From assembly GCF_001542405.1 (NCBI RefSeq), contig NZ_LNCD01000063.1, positions 1 through 64,000 of the forward strand: DNA of 64,000 nt, written 5' to 3'. Positions 62,599 through 64,000 of the stretch are shown here, in pieces. The translations under genes and the position numbers were made by a program. Position 1 is the stretch's first letter, and each line of letters begins with the position of its first letter. Under the pieces are notes generated by a model. It had not been told where the DNA came from. It saw only the letters and a list, made by a program, of their open reading frames with translations, and did no database searches. Source of the stretch: Rhizobium altiplani (GTDB taxonomy: Bacteria > Pseudomonadota > Alphaproteobacteria > Rhizobiales > Rhizobiaceae).

Positions 62599-63103
62599 CT
62601 TGCCGATGCACTTTAAAGGCACCCTTTATCGCGCGCTCAACCCGATCTACGCGCAAGACGCTTTGTCCGGGCGTGGAGCGGAACTCTATGGCGGACGGTT
62701 CAACCGAAAAGGAACCCCGGCGCTCTACACGTCTCTTTCCGTAATTGCTGCACTACGCGAGGCCAATCAGGTCGGTAGCTTGCAGCCGACCACGCTGGTA
62801 TCTTACGACGCTGACATTGAGCGTGTTTTCGACTGCCGGGACGAGGTTGCTCTGCGAAGCGAAGGCATGGACGCCAGCATGCTTGCTGATCCGGCATGGC
62901 GCGATCAAATGAGGAAGCACGGGGAGGCGTTGACGCAGGCGTTCGCCCGCGCACTCGACCAGGCGGGTTATCAAGGATTGCTGGTAAGGAGTTTTGCGCA
63001 CGGGGCAACTGACAATGATCTCAATCTTGTCCTCTGGCGATGGAGCGCCGCGTTACCCAGTCGGGTGACGCTCATCGACGACGAACATCGTCTGGCGCCT
63101 TAG
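62579..63103 (+). CDS. RES-domain toxin
   Basis: 174-aa type II toxin. The domain shows LHFKG-type start (PMHFKGTLYRALNP), GRGAELYGGRFNRKGTPALY with the conserved Arg and Tyr, TSLSVIAALREANQ with Glu, and LRSFAHGATDNDLNLVLWRW near the end. RES enzymes degrade NAD or ADP-ribosylate Prs. ATG at 62579 (MRAFTPDLP) lies within the antitoxin gene; 62606 is an alternative. Confidence 0.88.
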   Translation: MRAFTPDLPMHFKGTLYRALNPIYAQDALSGRGAELYGGRFNRKGTPALYTSLSVIAALREANQVGSLQPTTLVSYDADIERVFDCRDEVALRSEGMDASMLADPAWRDQMRKHGEALTQAFARALDQAGYQGLLVRSFAHGATDNDLNLVLWRWSAALPSRVTLIDDEHRLAP

Positions 63104-63438
63104 CGAGGCCAGCTGATCGCAATCGCATTGGTGTATGACTTGAACGTCGCAACGTTCGATCGGGCTCAATAGCGGATCCGCTGCCAAACGGCTTCAGGTC
63201 TTCTGCCGGCCATAGAGCAAAAGCATGCTCACGATCACTACGCCGTAGATCAGCTGGCGACCCGCCTCTTTAATTTGTTTTCCGGTTTTGCCGCAGTCGG
63301 CCCGTTATAAGGTTTTGGCAAATACTTATAACATTGACGGCAACTGATCGAGCTATAACGTTTTGGCAGAAACTTATAACGGCAATCCAAGCGGACTTGC
63401 CAACGAGAGGCCGCGGCACGGGATACGGAACGTCAACG
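63104..63438. repeat. Two iteron-like 28-nt repeats upstream of NTase gene
   Basis: Repeats 63305-63332 and 63353-63380 share 24 of 28 bases (core GTTTTGGCA, ends CTTATAAC) with a 48-bp period. Each has TATAA near one end and TTATA near the other. They lie 59 bp before ATG 63439 and may be operators. The rest of the stretch has no gene. Confidence 0.65.
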
Positions 63439-64000
63439 ATGAAAGAGATCGACATCAGCTATCGAACCATGTTCGCTGAGCTTACTCAGCGAACGCTCGA
63501 CGCGCAATTTGTGGCGGATTTCCCATTGGAGGGATGGTTTGTAACTGTAACCGTAAAGAACCGTGATTACTGGTATTTCGATCTCCCCACGCCTGAGGGC
63601 AAAGACAAGCGAAGCTACGTCGGCCCCGCTAGCGCCGAAGCGATCACCAAGCGCGTGAGGGTCCACTAGGAGATCAAGGACAATATTCGGGAGCGGAGGC
63701 GAATGGTCAGCACGCTGCGACGTGCTGGCCTCCCCGGTCCAGACCCATTTGCGGGCGACGTCACGAGGGCGCTAGCCGACGCCGGATTGTTCCGGCTGCG
63801 GGCCGTCCTGGTCGGATCGGCAGCATTCGGTACCTACGCAGGGATGCTGGGCATCCGGATGCCCGCTGCGTCCATGCAAGCAGGCGATGCGGCCCAGGAC
63901 TTCGCGATCTCGGCAGAGGTCCAGGACAGCCTGCCGCCGATCCTCGATATTCTCCAGTTGATCGATCCCGAATTCCGAGCGGTGCCGCACCAGGCTCACA
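63439..64000 (+). pseudogene. GSU2403-type nucleotidyltransferase-fold gene, stop codon at 63667, continues past edge
   Basis: ATG 63439 opens MKEIDISYRTMFAELTQRTL, then FVTVTVKNRDYWYFDLPTPE and RSYVGPASAEAITKRVRVH before TAG at 63667-63669. The same frame continues open to the edge: EIKDNIRERRRMVSTLRRAG, GLFRLRAVLVGSAAFGTYAG, MLGIRMPAASMQAGDAAQDF, AISAEVQDSLPPILDILQ. Both parts match one protein of the GSU2403 nucleotidyltransferase-fold group. The amber codon replaces what is likely an Arg codon. The 3' end lies outside the window. Confidence 0.75.

Noticed and set aside
63305..63380. Sigma-70 promoter made from the TATAAC words
   Set aside because: Candidate -35/-10 spacings are 6, 14 or 33 bases, none in the usual range.
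1..64000. CRISPR arrays, tRNA or rRNA genes
   Set aside because: No regularly spaced repeat array, cloverleaf-like tRNA or rRNA signature was seen by reading; a dedicated scan was not possible.

Overview
The window looks like an accessory replicon (plasmid, chromid or island) of a Rhizobiaceae bacterium (Rhizobium, Agrobacterium or Ensifer type). The evidence is a PmtA-type phospholipid N-methyltransferase, two DUF982 proteins, a sugar epimerase that keeps the active-site numbering of the Agrobacterium tumefaciens D-psicose 3-epimerase, a FrcK-like kinase, and a dense set of ABC uptake operons each with its own regulator. No rRNA, tRNA, CRISPR array or replication gene was seen. Species cannot be fixed by reading alone.

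Bases 1-14,100 are a scarred accessory zone. It holds an IS30-family transposase, two type II toxin-antitoxin pairs (TumE/HTH and ParE/CopG), and decayed pieces of a serine recombinase, a RecD-like helicase, ankyrin repeats, a DUF4242 protein, an alpha/beta hydrolase, an Old Yellow Enzyme and a sugar ABC ATPase. Unexplained short repeats (AAAAAGCAACA and AGCAACAAACGCCT) lie among them. Intact genes here include an MBL-fold hydrolase, a DUF1684 protein, a luciferase-like monooxygenase, a transketolase and an Old Yellow Enzyme whose 3' end is duplicated 6.4 kb away.

Bases 14,500-16,500 carry a Tet(M)/Otr(A)-type ribosomal-protection GTPase. A short overlapping leader ORF and a hairpin just before its start resemble a translational-attenuation leader.

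Bases 16,869-25,309 form a D-allulose (D-psicose) type uptake and catabolism locus: binding protein, double ATPase, two permeases, two TIM-barrel epimerases and a P-loop sugar kinase. It is read divergently from a LacI-type regulator across a perfect 16-bp palindrome.

Bases 25,676-43,500 are mixed. A DUF4105 protein is followed by an ArsR/SRPBCC pair divergent from a DHFR-like reductase, with two matched operators between them. Next is an Lrp-controlled cysteine-sulfur module (PLP desulfurase, persulfide dioxygenase-like MBL, TauE exporter). Then come panD-pmtA, a LysR/EamA divergon, a class III cyclase and a periplasmic PDZ-only protein.

Bases 43,478-62,057 are catabolic: an Lrp-linked diaminopropionate ammonia-lyase operon with two M20 hydrolases; an oligopeptide-type ABC transporter fused to a mannonate/galactonate dehydratase pair, with a GntR regulator; and a second GntR gene with two palindromic operators before an amidohydrolase - gamma-glutamyltransferase - amidohydrolase operon. 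The end of the window has a RES/Xre toxin-antitoxin pair, two 28-nt iteron-like repeats, and a nucleotidyltransferase-like gene interrupted by an in-frame amber codon and cut by the window edge.
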